A stretch of DNA of 64,000 bases from Septoria linicola (taxonomy: Eukaryota; Ascomycota; Dothideomycetes; Mycosphaerellales; Mycosphaerellaceae): contig CP099427.1 of assembly GCA_024114885.1 (NCBI GenBank), positions 1,674,001 to 1,738,000 of the forward strand, written 5' to 3'. A model generated the notes under the pieces. The model searched no databases. It saw nothing but the letters and a program-made list of their open reading frames with translations, and was not told the origin of the DNA. The translations under genes and the position numbers were made by a program. Below, piece after piece: positions 21,954 to 32,178 of this stretch (its first letter is position 1; each line of letters begins with the position of its first letter).

Positions 21954-24900
21954 TTAGTCCTCCTGCTCTTCTGGATACTCCTGTGCCCACGTCTCGCACT
22001 CTTTCAGCAGCAGCTCTAGCTCTCCTTCCTGCCTCTTGTGTCCCTCAGCGTCAGCAGTCGAGTCTGAGGGAAGCTCACTCAGCATACGTTCCACAACCTC
22101 GCGCAGAGGTGCCGATCTCGCGCGAGTGCTGTCGTCCTCCTCAAGGCCTTCGACTGCGTAAAGAGCGTCGAAGCGCAGCAACAACCCGGCTTGTGCTTCT
22201 ACTAGAAGCTCATCAAGACCAACCACAAAGTCGTCGTTTGCGGCTTGAAGGTCAGCCTCGACCATCTTCTGCACGCAGCGCCAGACGGAATGCGCACCTC
22301 TTGCCAGTCGGCCGCGGATCAGATTGACGCGCAGGTCATGAGCCATCGAGGTTTGCGTGACCTTTTTCTTCCTCCGTCTGCCTTTAGCCGTCACTTCGTA
22401 CTCGACGGGAGGTAGGACCTGGTCCTTCTTGTCGATCGCTGCAGCTGCCTCGTACGTCTTCTTCATGGCAATGCCGATGTACGTCGTGTCGTTTTCACGG
22501 AGTCTGCCTTTGACCACCGTGTTGTTCTTGACGTCCTGTATGGCATCTTTATATTCCTCAAACAGAGCGTTGAGCTTCTCGCGGAAAACAAGCTTTTCAT
22601 CGTTCCTGGCCTTTACGAAATACTTGCTGCCAGGGACCTGTGGGAAGTTGACATCGGCCAGAGCCATCTCGACCTGCCGGAAGAGAAAGGAAGCAAGGTC
22701 CTCGGTTCCCAGGGAGCTCAGGTTGGCCACTATGGCAGCTCCAGCACTGCCCTGCGCAGCATGAGCGACCGCGAGCAAGGAGTTAAAGCAATCTGCGACC
22801 CCAGTGCTTCTGCCGGCGATCTTCTCCTGGATGTCGAAATTCCATGAGCGATCACCCAAGCTGTCATGCCAGTCGCCATACTTCTTGCAGAAGGCGTGGA
22901 AGGTCGCGCCACGCACTCCAGTCGTCCACAAGCGAAGGAGCTCAGCGCCATCTTTCGGCCAAATTCTGTCTCGCCCATGCTTGAATGCTTGCGTGATGTA
23001 GTCATCAAGCCAATTCTTCAGCACCAGTTGTGCTGCAGCGATAATTTCTGGCACGTGCTTATCGAAAACCTTTGGAATGGTTTCTCGGAATTCGTGGTGT
23101 CTCTGTAACGGTGTCTTGTTAAGCAATCTCTGAATAGCGAGCAGTTGCCCTGGCAGCTCTACGCGGCAGAGACGCTGGAGCTTCGTCATACGCTTGCTTG
23201 CCACAGAGCGGTACAGCAAGCGGAAGAGTCGAGGAATTCCAGTGGCCTCTAAGTCCAGGAGTGTTGGCTCTCCCCGAAGGTGTTTGCCATACTCTTTGGC
23301 TGAGATGAAGACCACCTGCAGCTTGGAAGATCCTTCCCTAGAATGTGCCAGCTTCTCATATTGGACACGGATGTCGAGTTCTTCTTTGCGGTTCCGGGCC
23401 TCCACACTTAGCTGGTGCAATTTTGCTTCCGCCGCAGATAATCGTGCTTTCTTACTCGTAACTTCCTTGTCAAGTGTGTTCGCCTCTTGATGCTTGTCAG
23501 CGGCTTTCAATGCGATTTGCTCTGCCTCCACGGACTGAAGCTGTGTCTGGAATTCTTCCACAGCGGACTCTGCACTGACGAGGTCCGCGAGCTGATCTTT
23601 TGTCAATCTCTTCCTCTCTGTCGAAGTCACAGGATCCTTCACATCAATCTTTGTCACAACAAATATAGTTGGCTTCCTTGACCTGATGGCCTCTCGCAGA
23701 TGCTTGTCGCTGTCCTTGGTAACCGGTCGACCTGCGGATGCCATCACGATGTAACGCTTCGATTGCGTAACGTACTGCTCGATCATCAGAGACATTGCCA
23801 GGTCCGGATCGTTGCGACCTGGCACATCGGCGACAATAATGCCTTCTGTGCCTAGATCGTTGTCGCAATGAATGCGAACTTCTTTGAGATGACAGGAGCG
23901 TTCCCAGAAAGGCTGCTGTCTAGCTTTGTCGTATGTGGGCGGCGAGTAGTCCTGAAGTATTTCGATGACTTGCTTCGTATTACTCGCTGAAATCGAGTTG
24001 GTGCTGGCGCCGATACCATGCTTCTGCCGGAGAGCACTGATCCGCTTCAAAAGCACGTCGACAAGAGTCTTGATATCCACGCTTTTCGTGTATTGCGTTT
24101 CGAGCCATGTGCCCAGCGTAATCAAGCCCCCGAAGTCTGGATCGCCTTCTTCATGTAGCAGTGGCGAAAGATGCTTCAGTGCTTCCTCGTACTGATACTG
24201 CCGGTCGTGAAAGCCATTGCCCACCGCGATAGCAGTCGGGCCATCTGCCTCTTCGTCAGAGTCGTCGATGTCGCCGACCGGTTCGTCTTCGCACTGTGGA
24301 CCACTGAGAAACGCATAGCCATCCTCGCAATAAGCCGTGACTGCGTCTCTCAACTCTCCGACAAGCTTCCAGACAAGCACTACCTCGTACGGAGAAGTCT
24401 GAGTCCTGGTCCTGCCGTGACCCTCGATTGGAAAGTGAGTTCCTCGGCCGCTGTCGCTCTTTAGACGTGGTCAGCTCTGTTCGAAGTGGCATGCAACGAA
24501 GAAATATGGCCTACCTTGATAGCGATACCTATCTGCCCTAGCAAGGCTTCGTATGCTTCTGACTTTCCAATGCCCATATCACCGAGCAAGGCTACGATCT
24601 CTTTGTCCTCGGAGCGCGCGACATCGTTTACGCGTTTGCTGAGCTTGTCGATGAAGGCATTCGCGACATCATCGTCCAGATCCAGCTCCTTGTGACAGCT
24701 GATGACCTGGTGGCAGATGTCCCGTATTTTGTCTTCAACCTTCGCGACGCTGGGGTGAAATCCGGGATGATGCGGCTTGTTGCGGGGGTATTGATCTGGT
24801 TCGCTGTTGGGAGTTACGCCTTCTTGCAGAACAGTTTCGGACGCGTCACTGGCTGCGACTATCTTTTGAGAGCTGTAGTCGATAGCACTGGGTGAAGTGA

Positions 24901-25161
24901 CAATTGTCTCGAAGCTGCTTTCTGGCGTGGCGGCGGGCGCGTTGGGGTTCGAGGACGGACGATCTCCAATATTCGCGCGCTTGGATGCTGTGTCATGTCA
25001 ATTGCTGGATACGACGCGATATCAACGGCCAAGAACTCACAGCTTGCGTCAACATCCGAGCCAGTGCGACCGTGCTTCTTGCCGTTCGTAACGAATAGTG
25101 TGTCTGGACTGCTCTCGCGCGCCTCAGATGGCGACGGCGATAGGAGAAGCCGCGATGCCAT
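21954..25161 (-). CDS. Dynamin-like large GTPase (SLIP-GC-like), full length
   Basis: Three exons: 25161-25041, 24987-24515 and 24458-21954, with introns of 53 and 56 nt, giving 1032 residues. G1 is LLGDMGIGKSEAYEALL. The second intron follows directly and is succeeded by switch I (SDSGRGTHFP). G3 is DVPGRND and G4 is VVTKID. A charged coiled coil follows the G domain (about 390-470), then a long helical stalk with YGDWHDSLGDRSWNFDIQEK, and an acidic C-terminus ending EEQED. Residues 1-120 are Ser/Pro-rich. The order matches the dynamin-superfamily proteins annotated in fungi as nuclear GTPase SLIP-GC-like. No pleckstrin domain or GED is obvious. All GTP-binding motifs look functional, unlike in the neighbour at 17.8-20.4 kb, with which it shares the intron between G1 and switch I. 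Cellular role unknown. Confidence 0.85.
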
Positions 25162-25608
25162 GTCGAGGCGGTCTTGACCATGTAGCGGAATGTGTTCGAC
25201 GTATGTGGGTTCAGCGCATCGTGATGAGTGTAAAGATGGTATGTAGGTGTCGCATCCAGTAAAGAAAGCTCGTGGAGCTGCTTGGTGTTGAAGACGTCGG
25301 AAAAGGAGTGCGGTGAGCTAAGACCGGAGTTTTGAGCACGTCAACACCGGCGCGAAGTGAAGTGAAGTGATGTGCAGTGAATGCGCGAGCGGTGATTGGC
25401 TTAAATGTCCGTCAAGTGAATGCAAGCTCCGCAATCGGGAAGCTTCTGCGCAGCGGCTTTCGCTGCTTCAGGCCGCCAGCAGCATGAATATAAGTAAGAA
25501 GTGAAAGCATTGTTCTTCTCGGGGCCAGACGTGAAGGTACTGGAGAGCAAGTGATCGAGATATCAACGAAGCGGGGTAAAAAGACAATACCAGTGTCTGA
25601 CTGCATAC
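25162..25608. promoter_or_regulatory. Spacer between IRE1 3' end and GTPase start
   Basis: Holds the promoter of the long GTPase and the 3' UTR of IRE1. A run of GTGAAGTGAAGT-like direct repeats lies near 25351-25375. No gene seen. Confidence 0.5.
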
Positions 25609-28600
25609 CTACTCACTTCCCAACCCGAAATACTTCTTGAAACGATCGCTGTCCTGCAAGTTGCACTCCTGAATCACCTCATGGCAAGCCATCAGCAGAC
25701 GCGGGAATCTGTTACACCAGTAGTTCAGATAGCCATAGTCCAATGGTCCCACCCGCTTTTTGACATCCTCGGACATGTCCTCGTAGTGGTTCTTCTTGTT
25801 GCGCAGTGCGCGCAGCAGGTCCAAGAAGCGACTTCCCGTGTACTTGCGCTGTTTGCCCAAGGTCTGCACGAAGAATCCGTCTAGCTTCGCCAAGAAGTCC
25901 ATTTGCGTGCCGATCACCTCTTCCGCTCTACATTCGAGGCGGTACAAAGCATCCGAATCATCCGCATAGTTGTCTTCCCACACACCACGAGGTTCACGCT
26001 CGAAGTGGTCTGAGCAGTCGCACAAGAAGGCCAATCGTCGCTCTGGCGACCAGAAGTAGGGATGATTCAAGACTTCCCGAGCTGAAGGTCTCTTTTCTGG
26101 TTCAGGCGACAGCATGCTTGTGATAAGTTGCATCGGCTCGTAAGCATCTGACCATCGCTCGAGAGCGTCCATGTTCTTGTTGTCGTATTTGATGTTCTTC
26201 TCACGCAGGCCCTGCCATCCAGTCTCGTCCTCGTAAGGATGCACACCATCAGTCAGCACCCAGAAGAAGAGACAGCCCAGAGAGAAGATATCGGCCGCAC
26301 GCTTGACGCTACTGACTCCGGGCACATTACCGCTTGGACTGCCACTCTCGCCATTAGAAGGTCCTCGGCTATGGTTGCTGTCACACTTCTCGCCAGGCTG
26401 CGTGATCAACTCGGGAGCCTTCCAGCCAGAGGTGCCAACGTTACCAGTAGGGTCGATGAGTGTGCTCACGTTATCTGGCAGGTTCTTACCCAGACCAAAG
26501 TCGGAGATGACCAGTCGAGTCGTTCCAGGTGGCTGGGTCTTCTTCGGATAGGCAACAAGAATGTTCTGAGGCTTAATGTCGCGATGAATGATGCGAAGCT
26601 TGTGTAGATGGTGCAGTCCAGCTGCGAGCTGTTGCAGAGTCCTGTTCATATCCTGCTGAATGGCGAGCTTCAGCTTCTGTCGTTCCAGGCGTAGCTCCTC
26701 CGTCTTAGCTCGATCTGGTTCCCAGACATCGAACAGACTTGCTTGGCACAGCTCAACGGCGATGTACAAGAAGTGGTCGTCGGACTGTTGACAGAAGTAG
26801 CGCACCACGTTCGGATGATCATCGCTCTGTTGCAGGAAGTTGACTTCTGACGAGGCGAGCTCGTAGTACTGTCGCAACATGCGCTTCACTGCAACATCAC
26901 GATTCTCCCACGAGCCTTGGTAGACGATTGTTCCACCACTACCACGGCCAATCTCTTTGTCAGTGTTGATGACCAAGTTATTGATCGCCATGGGGCCATG
27001 CATGTCAGCGCTTTCCGATTTCGTGACACTGACGAATTTCACAGCTACTGGATTGTCCAGGTCGGTCTTCTTTGCTTCGCGAGCTTCTGCTTGCGCAAGT
27101 TCTTTCTCTTTCTGCTTCTTGCCACCGCGTCTACCTCGTGTGGCTTTCTTCTTCTGCGGCTTGGCCTCGCCATCTTTGACCAGTTCCTCAGACTCTGCTT
27201 CGTTTGATGGCGTCTTCTCGAGTGGTTCAGCCTTTTCCTCGGGAACTTCAAAGTGCACCTTGGCCGGTGCTGCATCCACCTCTTCGTTAGGAGGCTGCGC
27301 GAATGTGATCTCTTCAGCTGGCTCATTCTCGCGTACGACAGGTTGTTCGTCTTCTGACACCTTCACAGCCTCCGCTAGCGGGATCTGGACGCTTGGCTTC
27401 TGAGGCAGGATGAGCGAGCGTGACTCTGGCCACTTGTATAGGGCAATGCCTCCAGTAGTGCATATCGCAATGACGAAGCCAAGAATCAAGCCAGTCAACA
27501 ACGTGAGGTCGAATGAAGTCTTCTTTGGCGACGACACGGGTGTATCCATGGCACCAATGACGGACGCCTTCGATTCGATCGCTGGCGGAGCGTCGATCAG
27601 AGGGAGCTCCTTGCCATCCAACAGCCGGCCACCTCCATTGTACCCTTGCTCTTGTGGCAGATTGTAGACCCCCGCGAAGTCCTCCCTGTGCCAGCGACCT
27701 ATGTACTCCATGCTCGTCACGACTGGTGCACGATATGTGACTGAAGGATACTGCTTCTCGGACAGTGCGAACCAGCTGCCAGTGCGAGTTCGATTGACAT
27801 AGACTGGGTCGTATTCCTCGTCATCTTCCAGTCCTGCAAACACATTCGCGACTGGAGGGACGGGTTGTGGGAGCACTGCTAGCGATGCGTCTGCCGATAG
27901 ATCTGCTTTGGGCCTGATAATGTCAAACACTCTCACAACTGGAGACGCGAAGACTTGGGTGAAATCGGGCTTCCTGTACGGGTTGGCAGAACTAGTATCG
28001 ATGCCGTTGATGCGGCCATTCCAGGATGAGTAGACATATTTCTCGTCCATGGTTTTGTCATAAGTGTTGCGAAGGTCGTTATCTCGCGTGTTGGGCGTCC
28101 ATTCAAAGTATTTGATTGTCTCGACAGGCTCACCGGTAGCCCTGTTCTGGATGCCAATAGTGTACTCGGTGCGTCCAAGTACGATAGTGCCGTGCGTCTC
28201 GCACTCATTGTCGCTGAGGGAGTCATCTAGCGGGCTCACTCGTCGACAGCTTTGATCTTTGTTAACAAAAGAGCCTCCTGGTTGGAATGTCTTGAGCACG
28301 TTGCCTGTTTTTGCATCAATGTGGTACAGCGTATTCTTCTTCTCTGCGGTGTATGTGACTCCGAGATGTCCAGTCTCCTCGAAAGGTGCTGCTTCAGACA
28401 GCTCCTTGACTGTGTACGGAAGTCTTTGCAGTCCGATATCTGGCTGCAGGACGTACAGTGCACCATCCTGGCTCGGCTCGATCACGAATCGAGGCTCGTC
28501 CACTTCGTGGCCTGCAGCGTCATAAGTCTTGTTGTGCGGGTGCCTAATGACCTGCACCATCTCTCCATCAGCCTCTAGCTGCCATCGCGGGGCTCCGGTC

Positions 28601-29142
28601 CCACGATCACGTGCGAAGAGCTTTCCATCCACCGTCGCCAGGAGCATAAGATCCTCGACTTGCCAGTCCTGCAGAGATCGCGCCGGGAGTCGCGAGGCCA
28701 AGCCGGCGCTGCTAGGAGCCGTTGACCATTGGGCAGGAGGTGCTCGGACAGCCGCGTCGTTGACTTCGGCTGGAGACACAGTCGCAAGGGCGCGCTGTTG
28801 GATGTGCGAGATCCGCGCTTTCTTGTTATTTTGGGTGTTATTATCGTCGCCGTCATCAGCGTCGACGTTGGTGTTCTTCTGGGCCTTGTGCTTCACCGAG
28901 ACCTCTTGGTGCAGCTGCTGTCCCACAGCAGTACGCCATTGCTCGTCCACCGCAGAGACGGCATCAGCAAGTTCGCCATCCTTGACGCCGGACGGGGCGG
29001 GGTGGTGCTGTTGGTGGTGCTGGTGGTGGTGGTGGTGCTTTTGGGGCTGACTCTGCAGGGCAGCCGCTACAGGAACGAGCAGAGAGAGAACGAGCAGATC
29101 GCGAAAGCGGACACTTGATCCAGGCGGTCGTCCTGACACCAT
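25609..29142 (-). CDS. IRE1: IRE1, ER stress sensor kinase/endoribonuclease
   Basis: Single exon, 1177 residues, the full family layout. Residues about 12-30 are a signal sequence (LLVLSLLVPVAAA), then a His/Gln-rich tract. The luminal beta-propeller-like sensor spans about 110-530 (LLATVDGKLFARDRGTGAPRW), and a transmembrane helix lies near 545-567. A Lys/Arg/Glu-rich linker follows. The kinase runs from about 725 to 1030: IGRGSGG, VAVKRM, HRDIKPQN near 856, DFGLGK near 882, then GTSGWKAPE. The C-terminal KEN ribonuclease domain (KYTGSRFLDLLRALRNKKNHYEDM ... YLNYWCNRFPRLL) ends at FGLGSE. IRE1 in the ER membrane senses unfolded proteins, oligomerises and splices HAC1/hacA mRNA. All catalytic motifs are present. 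Confidence 0.97.
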   Translation of the reverse strand: MVSGRPPGSSVRFRDLLVLSLLVPVAAALQSQPQKHHHHHQHHQQHHPAPSGVKDGELADAVSAVDEQWRTAVGQQLHQEVSVKHKAQKNTNVDADDGDDNNTQNNKKARISHIQQRALATVSPAEVNDAAVRAPPAQWSTAPSSAGLASRLPARSLQDWQVEDLMLLATVDGKLFARDRGTGAPRWQLEADGEMVQVIRHPHNKTYDAAGHEVDEPRFVIEPSQDGALYVLQPDIGLQRLPYTVKELSEAAPFEETGHLGVTYTAEKKNTLYHIDAKTGNVLKTFQPGGSFVNKDQSCRRVSPLDDSLSDNECETHGTIVLGRTEYTIGIQNRATGEPVETIKYFEWTPNTRDNDLRNTYDKTMDEKYVYSSWNGRINGIDTSSANPYRKPDFTQVFASPVVRVFDIIRPKADLSADASLAVLPQPVPPVANVFAGLEDDEEYDPVYVNRTRTGSWFALSEKQYPSVTYRAPVVTSMEYIGRWHREDFAGVYNLPQEQGYNGGGRLLDGKELPLIDAPPAIESKASVIGAMDTPVSSPKKTSFDLTLLTGLILGFVIAICTTGGIALYKWPESRSLILPQKPSVQIPLAEAVKVSEDEQPVVRENEPAEEITFAQPPNEEVDAAPAKVHFEVPEEKAEPLEKTPSNEAESEELVKDGEAKPQKKKATRGRRGGKKQKEKELAQAEAREAKKTDLDNPVAVKFVSVTKSESADMHGPMAINNLVINTDKEIGRGSGGTIVYQGSWENRDVAVKRMLRQYYELASSEVNFLQQSDDHPNVVRYFCQQSDDHFLYIAVELCQASLFDVWEPDRAKTEELRLERQKLKLAIQQDMNRTLQQLAAGLHHLHKLRIIHRDIKPQNILVAYPKKTQPPGTTRLVISDFGLGKNLPDNVSTLIDPTGNVGTSGWKAPELITQPGEKCDSNHSRGPSNGESGSPSGNVPGVSSVKRAADIFSLGCLFFWVLTDGVHPYEDETGWQGLREKNIKYDNKNMDALERWSDAYEPMQLITSMLSPEPEKRPSAREVLNHPYFWSPERRLAFLCDCSDHFEREPRGVWEDNYADDSDALYRLECRAEEVIGTQMDFLAKLDGFFVQTLGKQRKYTGSRFLDLLRALRNKKNHYEDMSEDVKKRVGPLDYGYLNYWCNRFPRLLMACHEVIQECNLQDSDRFKKYFGLGSE

Positions 29143-30637
29143 TTTGCAATGAACGGGATCATTGGCAAACGGCAGCAGGAATATCTATATGATTGTATGG
29201 GACAAAATGATAGTGGGTGAGAGTGAGAGTGAGAAAAGAAAGGTGCTCAGCCAGAGCAGGGTGCTGGTGCTGGTGTGGTTTAGTTAGACGTGAGAGCCGG
29301 AACACGAATGACGAAGCAAGGGGTGTCCCTGTCGTCGTGGGTGCGCGGGCGTCTGGATTTGCTGTGCTCACACTAGAACTAACTTAGTTAGTTAGTCGGA
29401 AAGCTTGGCTTGTGCCTCTCCCTTGCCCAAACACGCGCGCTGCTGTGCCGTCGATATGCCTCCTTCCCTACGACCACCGGGTATTGCGAATCCTGCTACA
29501 TACAAAACCATCTATCCCTCGATTGCCATCCCTTGGACGTGCTGTGACCGTGCCTCCGCCTGTGACATCTGCATCCGCGATTGCTGCTAGTGGCCGCCAT
29601 TGAAGTACGAGTCCTCGGTTCTGACGTACGATGGCTGAAGCTGTTTAGCCATGCTCGCCGACCTCCTACAGATCCACGACCTTCCATTTCTTTCTCTTCT
29701 TTGATCTGCAGTCGTCGCGCGAAGCAGCTCGTGTGTCTCGATCCTTTGAAACGCATGGACCGATGCAGAGTTCGTCCCAACCATGGTTTGAGAATCTGCC
29801 TTGCTACACGATGGGGCACACTCGGCTGTGACACAACATCTGCCCTGTCGAGCCAACATGGCGATGATAGCGTTCAGCACATCGTCTATGCCTGACACTC
29901 CCGGCGAGAGCCTGATCATTGTGAGAAATGTCTATCTTGGATCTGGCCCACGGCAACGTTATGTCTGCTCCGAAGACTACTGTGGGTCCAGTCTCGGCTT
30001 TGAGCTTCATGGTAGTAGGTACGGAAGCAAGAGGTCCTGCTTCCTAGAGCATCGCGATCTTGGTTCAATCCAAAGATCTCCTTGCATGAAGACAGCAAGA
30101 GCATCACGAAAATTTCTTACGGATTGTTCTACTGGCAGACTCGTCTTCCATTCTACTTCATGTTATGCTCGCTGGCGTTTATGCACACATCTTGTATTGC
30201 CGTTCCCTCGCTACAGCGCAGAAAGCACAACTGCTGCCACTTCAAAGTAATGGACGCCAATGCGGCACTTTCTCGTGATACAAAACCCCTGCAGTAATGG
30301 ACCTGTGGCTCGAACCAGAACCGGGAATCTGCCTGACAATCGTGGAGAGAGCTCCTGATACAATATCGCGCCGAGAAGCTCGCGTGAGCATTTTCTGCCT
30401 CGCACTCGGTGACCGTTCTCACCATCTTTGAGATGCCATCGCGTCTGCGTCTTCGAGACCAAAGTCCGCCGTGAGAACTGATCACGACAGTAGGTAGACT
30501 TGAGCACGATTCATCAATGTCCTTCTTTCGTTCTTGGCTTTCCTTAGCAACCCACTCATACCAAGACAACGACGACAAATGTAGTAGGCATTCTTGGTAG
30601 AAGTCGTGATGTCGGAACATTCTAGGATTGTTACGAG
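29143..30637. other. Divergent intergenic region, 1.5 kb
   Basis: Between the starts of IRE1 and the N2227 methyltransferase. A purine-rich stretch (GTGAGAGTGAGAGTGAGAAA) at 29217-29236 lies in the IRE1 leader. Nothing else supported. Confidence 0.5.
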
Positions 30638-32078
30638 ATGTCGATACCAAGCAGCTTCTGGCTGACTGTACTCCAAATCTGTATACTTGCCGGACTTGTC
30701 TGCTTGGGATCTGCCAATGTCCAGCAACATACATGCCCGGACTCATCCTCATTACTTTACGCTCCCTCATGCTCCGAAAATGGAGCGAGGCATGACATAG
30801 CACGGGAACAGTTGCTCAAGTCTCTTGATCGCAACTCTGGCAAGTGGAACAAGAAACATCCACGATGGCAGGTCTTGGAAGCTCTCCACGGCTACGACAA
30901 GTATGAAAAGATAGTTGGGGCAGAAATCGACAGATTTGAGAACCTGTACAGACACGTTCCAAAGAAGCATAAGAAGGTCAGAAAGCTCATGTGACTGCTC
31001 ATTAGCTCCAGACTCATACCTCTATCAGATCCTCGAATCCACAATCAACTACAAGAACAACTTCGACGAAGCCCGAGCCCTACTCAAAATCAACGCAGCA
31101 TTCTGCAGCAAAGTCTTCCACTTCTCTCTAACATACTGCAACATCTCTCGCCACGAGCTCGCATCCTTCATCGCAGAAACCGACGACGGCAAACCCAAGT
31201 CCGCCATCCGCACCACAGTCTCCCAGTCCCTCAAACACATGGTCCGAGACTGGTCCCCCGAAGGCCACCCCGAACGCGAAGCAACATTCCCTTTCATCCT
31301 CAACGCCCTCTCCACGCACCTTCCCCCTCCGCCCGACAACACAAAATACTCCATCCTCGTCCCCGGCTCTGGCCTCGGCGCTCTCGCCCACGAAATCAGC
31401 CTCCTCGGCCCCTACACATCCGTAACCTCCAACGAACTCTCCGCAAGCATGAACATGGCCTCCCGCTACCTCACTTCCCTGCCCTCCAGCCACGGCCCCA
31501 TCACTCTCCACCCTTTTCTCGAATCCTGGTCCCACGCCCGAACACGCCACGAACTCATCCGTCCCGTCACCATTCAGCCTCCTACCACCCCAACGGAAAC
31601 TCTCCTCATCGAAGGAGATTTCACATCGAAATTCATCCACAGCACAGGAACCTTCCACGCCATCGCAACACTCTTCTTCATCGACACTGCGCGGAACCTC
31701 GTCGCGTACTTGGAAACTATCCACGCTCTTCTCCGACCCGGCGGGATCTGGATTAATGTTGGGCCTTTACTCTACGGTACCGCGCCGCTGGTGCAGTTAA
31801 GTCTAGAAGAAATCATCGCGGTCGCGGAGGGTATGGGGTTTGATTTTGAGATTATGCATCATGGAGAAGGAGAAGGAGAGGAGGAGAGTCTGGGAGGGAA
31901 AGTGGAGCAGAGAGAAGTGTTGTATAATTTTAATGCGAGTACGTTGTATAAGCATGGGTATGTGGCGCAGTGTTGGGTTGCGAGGAAGAGGGGTGGTGGT
32001 GGTGGTAGTGGTGAGGAGGAGAGGAGGGAGGTGGTGGGAAAGGGAGTGTTTGAGAGGTTGAAGGAGAAGTTGTTGTAG
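30638..32078 (+). CDS. N2227 (carnosine N-methyltransferase-like) protein with N-terminal signal anchor
   Basis: Two exons: 30638-30976 and 31029-32078, with a 52-nt intron (GTCAGA ... GTGACTG ... CTATCAG), giving 462 residues. The splice yields KKHKK-ILESTINYKNNFDEA; other AG sites in reach break the frame. The core matches the N2227 family: ALHGYDKYEKIV, MVRDWSPEGHPEREATF, the SAM motif ILVPGSGLGALAHEI, TSNELSASMNMASRY, FHAIATLFFIDTARNLVAYLETI and LLRPGGIWINVGPLLY. Known members methylate carnosine or related histidine-containing small molecules. The first 27 residues are hydrophobic (SSFWLTVLQICILAGLVCLGSA), suggesting secretory-pathway targeting, which is unusual for a usually cytosolic enzyme. 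The last 30 residues are Gly- and Glu/Arg-rich. Confidence 0.85.
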
Positions 32079-32178
32079 GAATGTTGGGTGTCGTTGTTTT
32101 TGGAAAGAGTGTGCATGTGAGGGTATTTGCAGAGGATCTATATTACGAACAGTGCAGATAGGTCGTGCAAACGACTGC

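Noticed and set aside
30977..31010. A 29- or 34-nt intron in the N2227 gene ending at TTAG or CCAG
   Set aside because: Both are too short and give the wrong frame; the 52-nt intron ending at 31028 fits size and frame.
31128..31724. 198-codon Gly/Val-rich minus-strand frame opposite the N2227 gene
   Set aside because: Composition is that of reverse-complemented GC-rich codons; the plus strand carries all family motifs.
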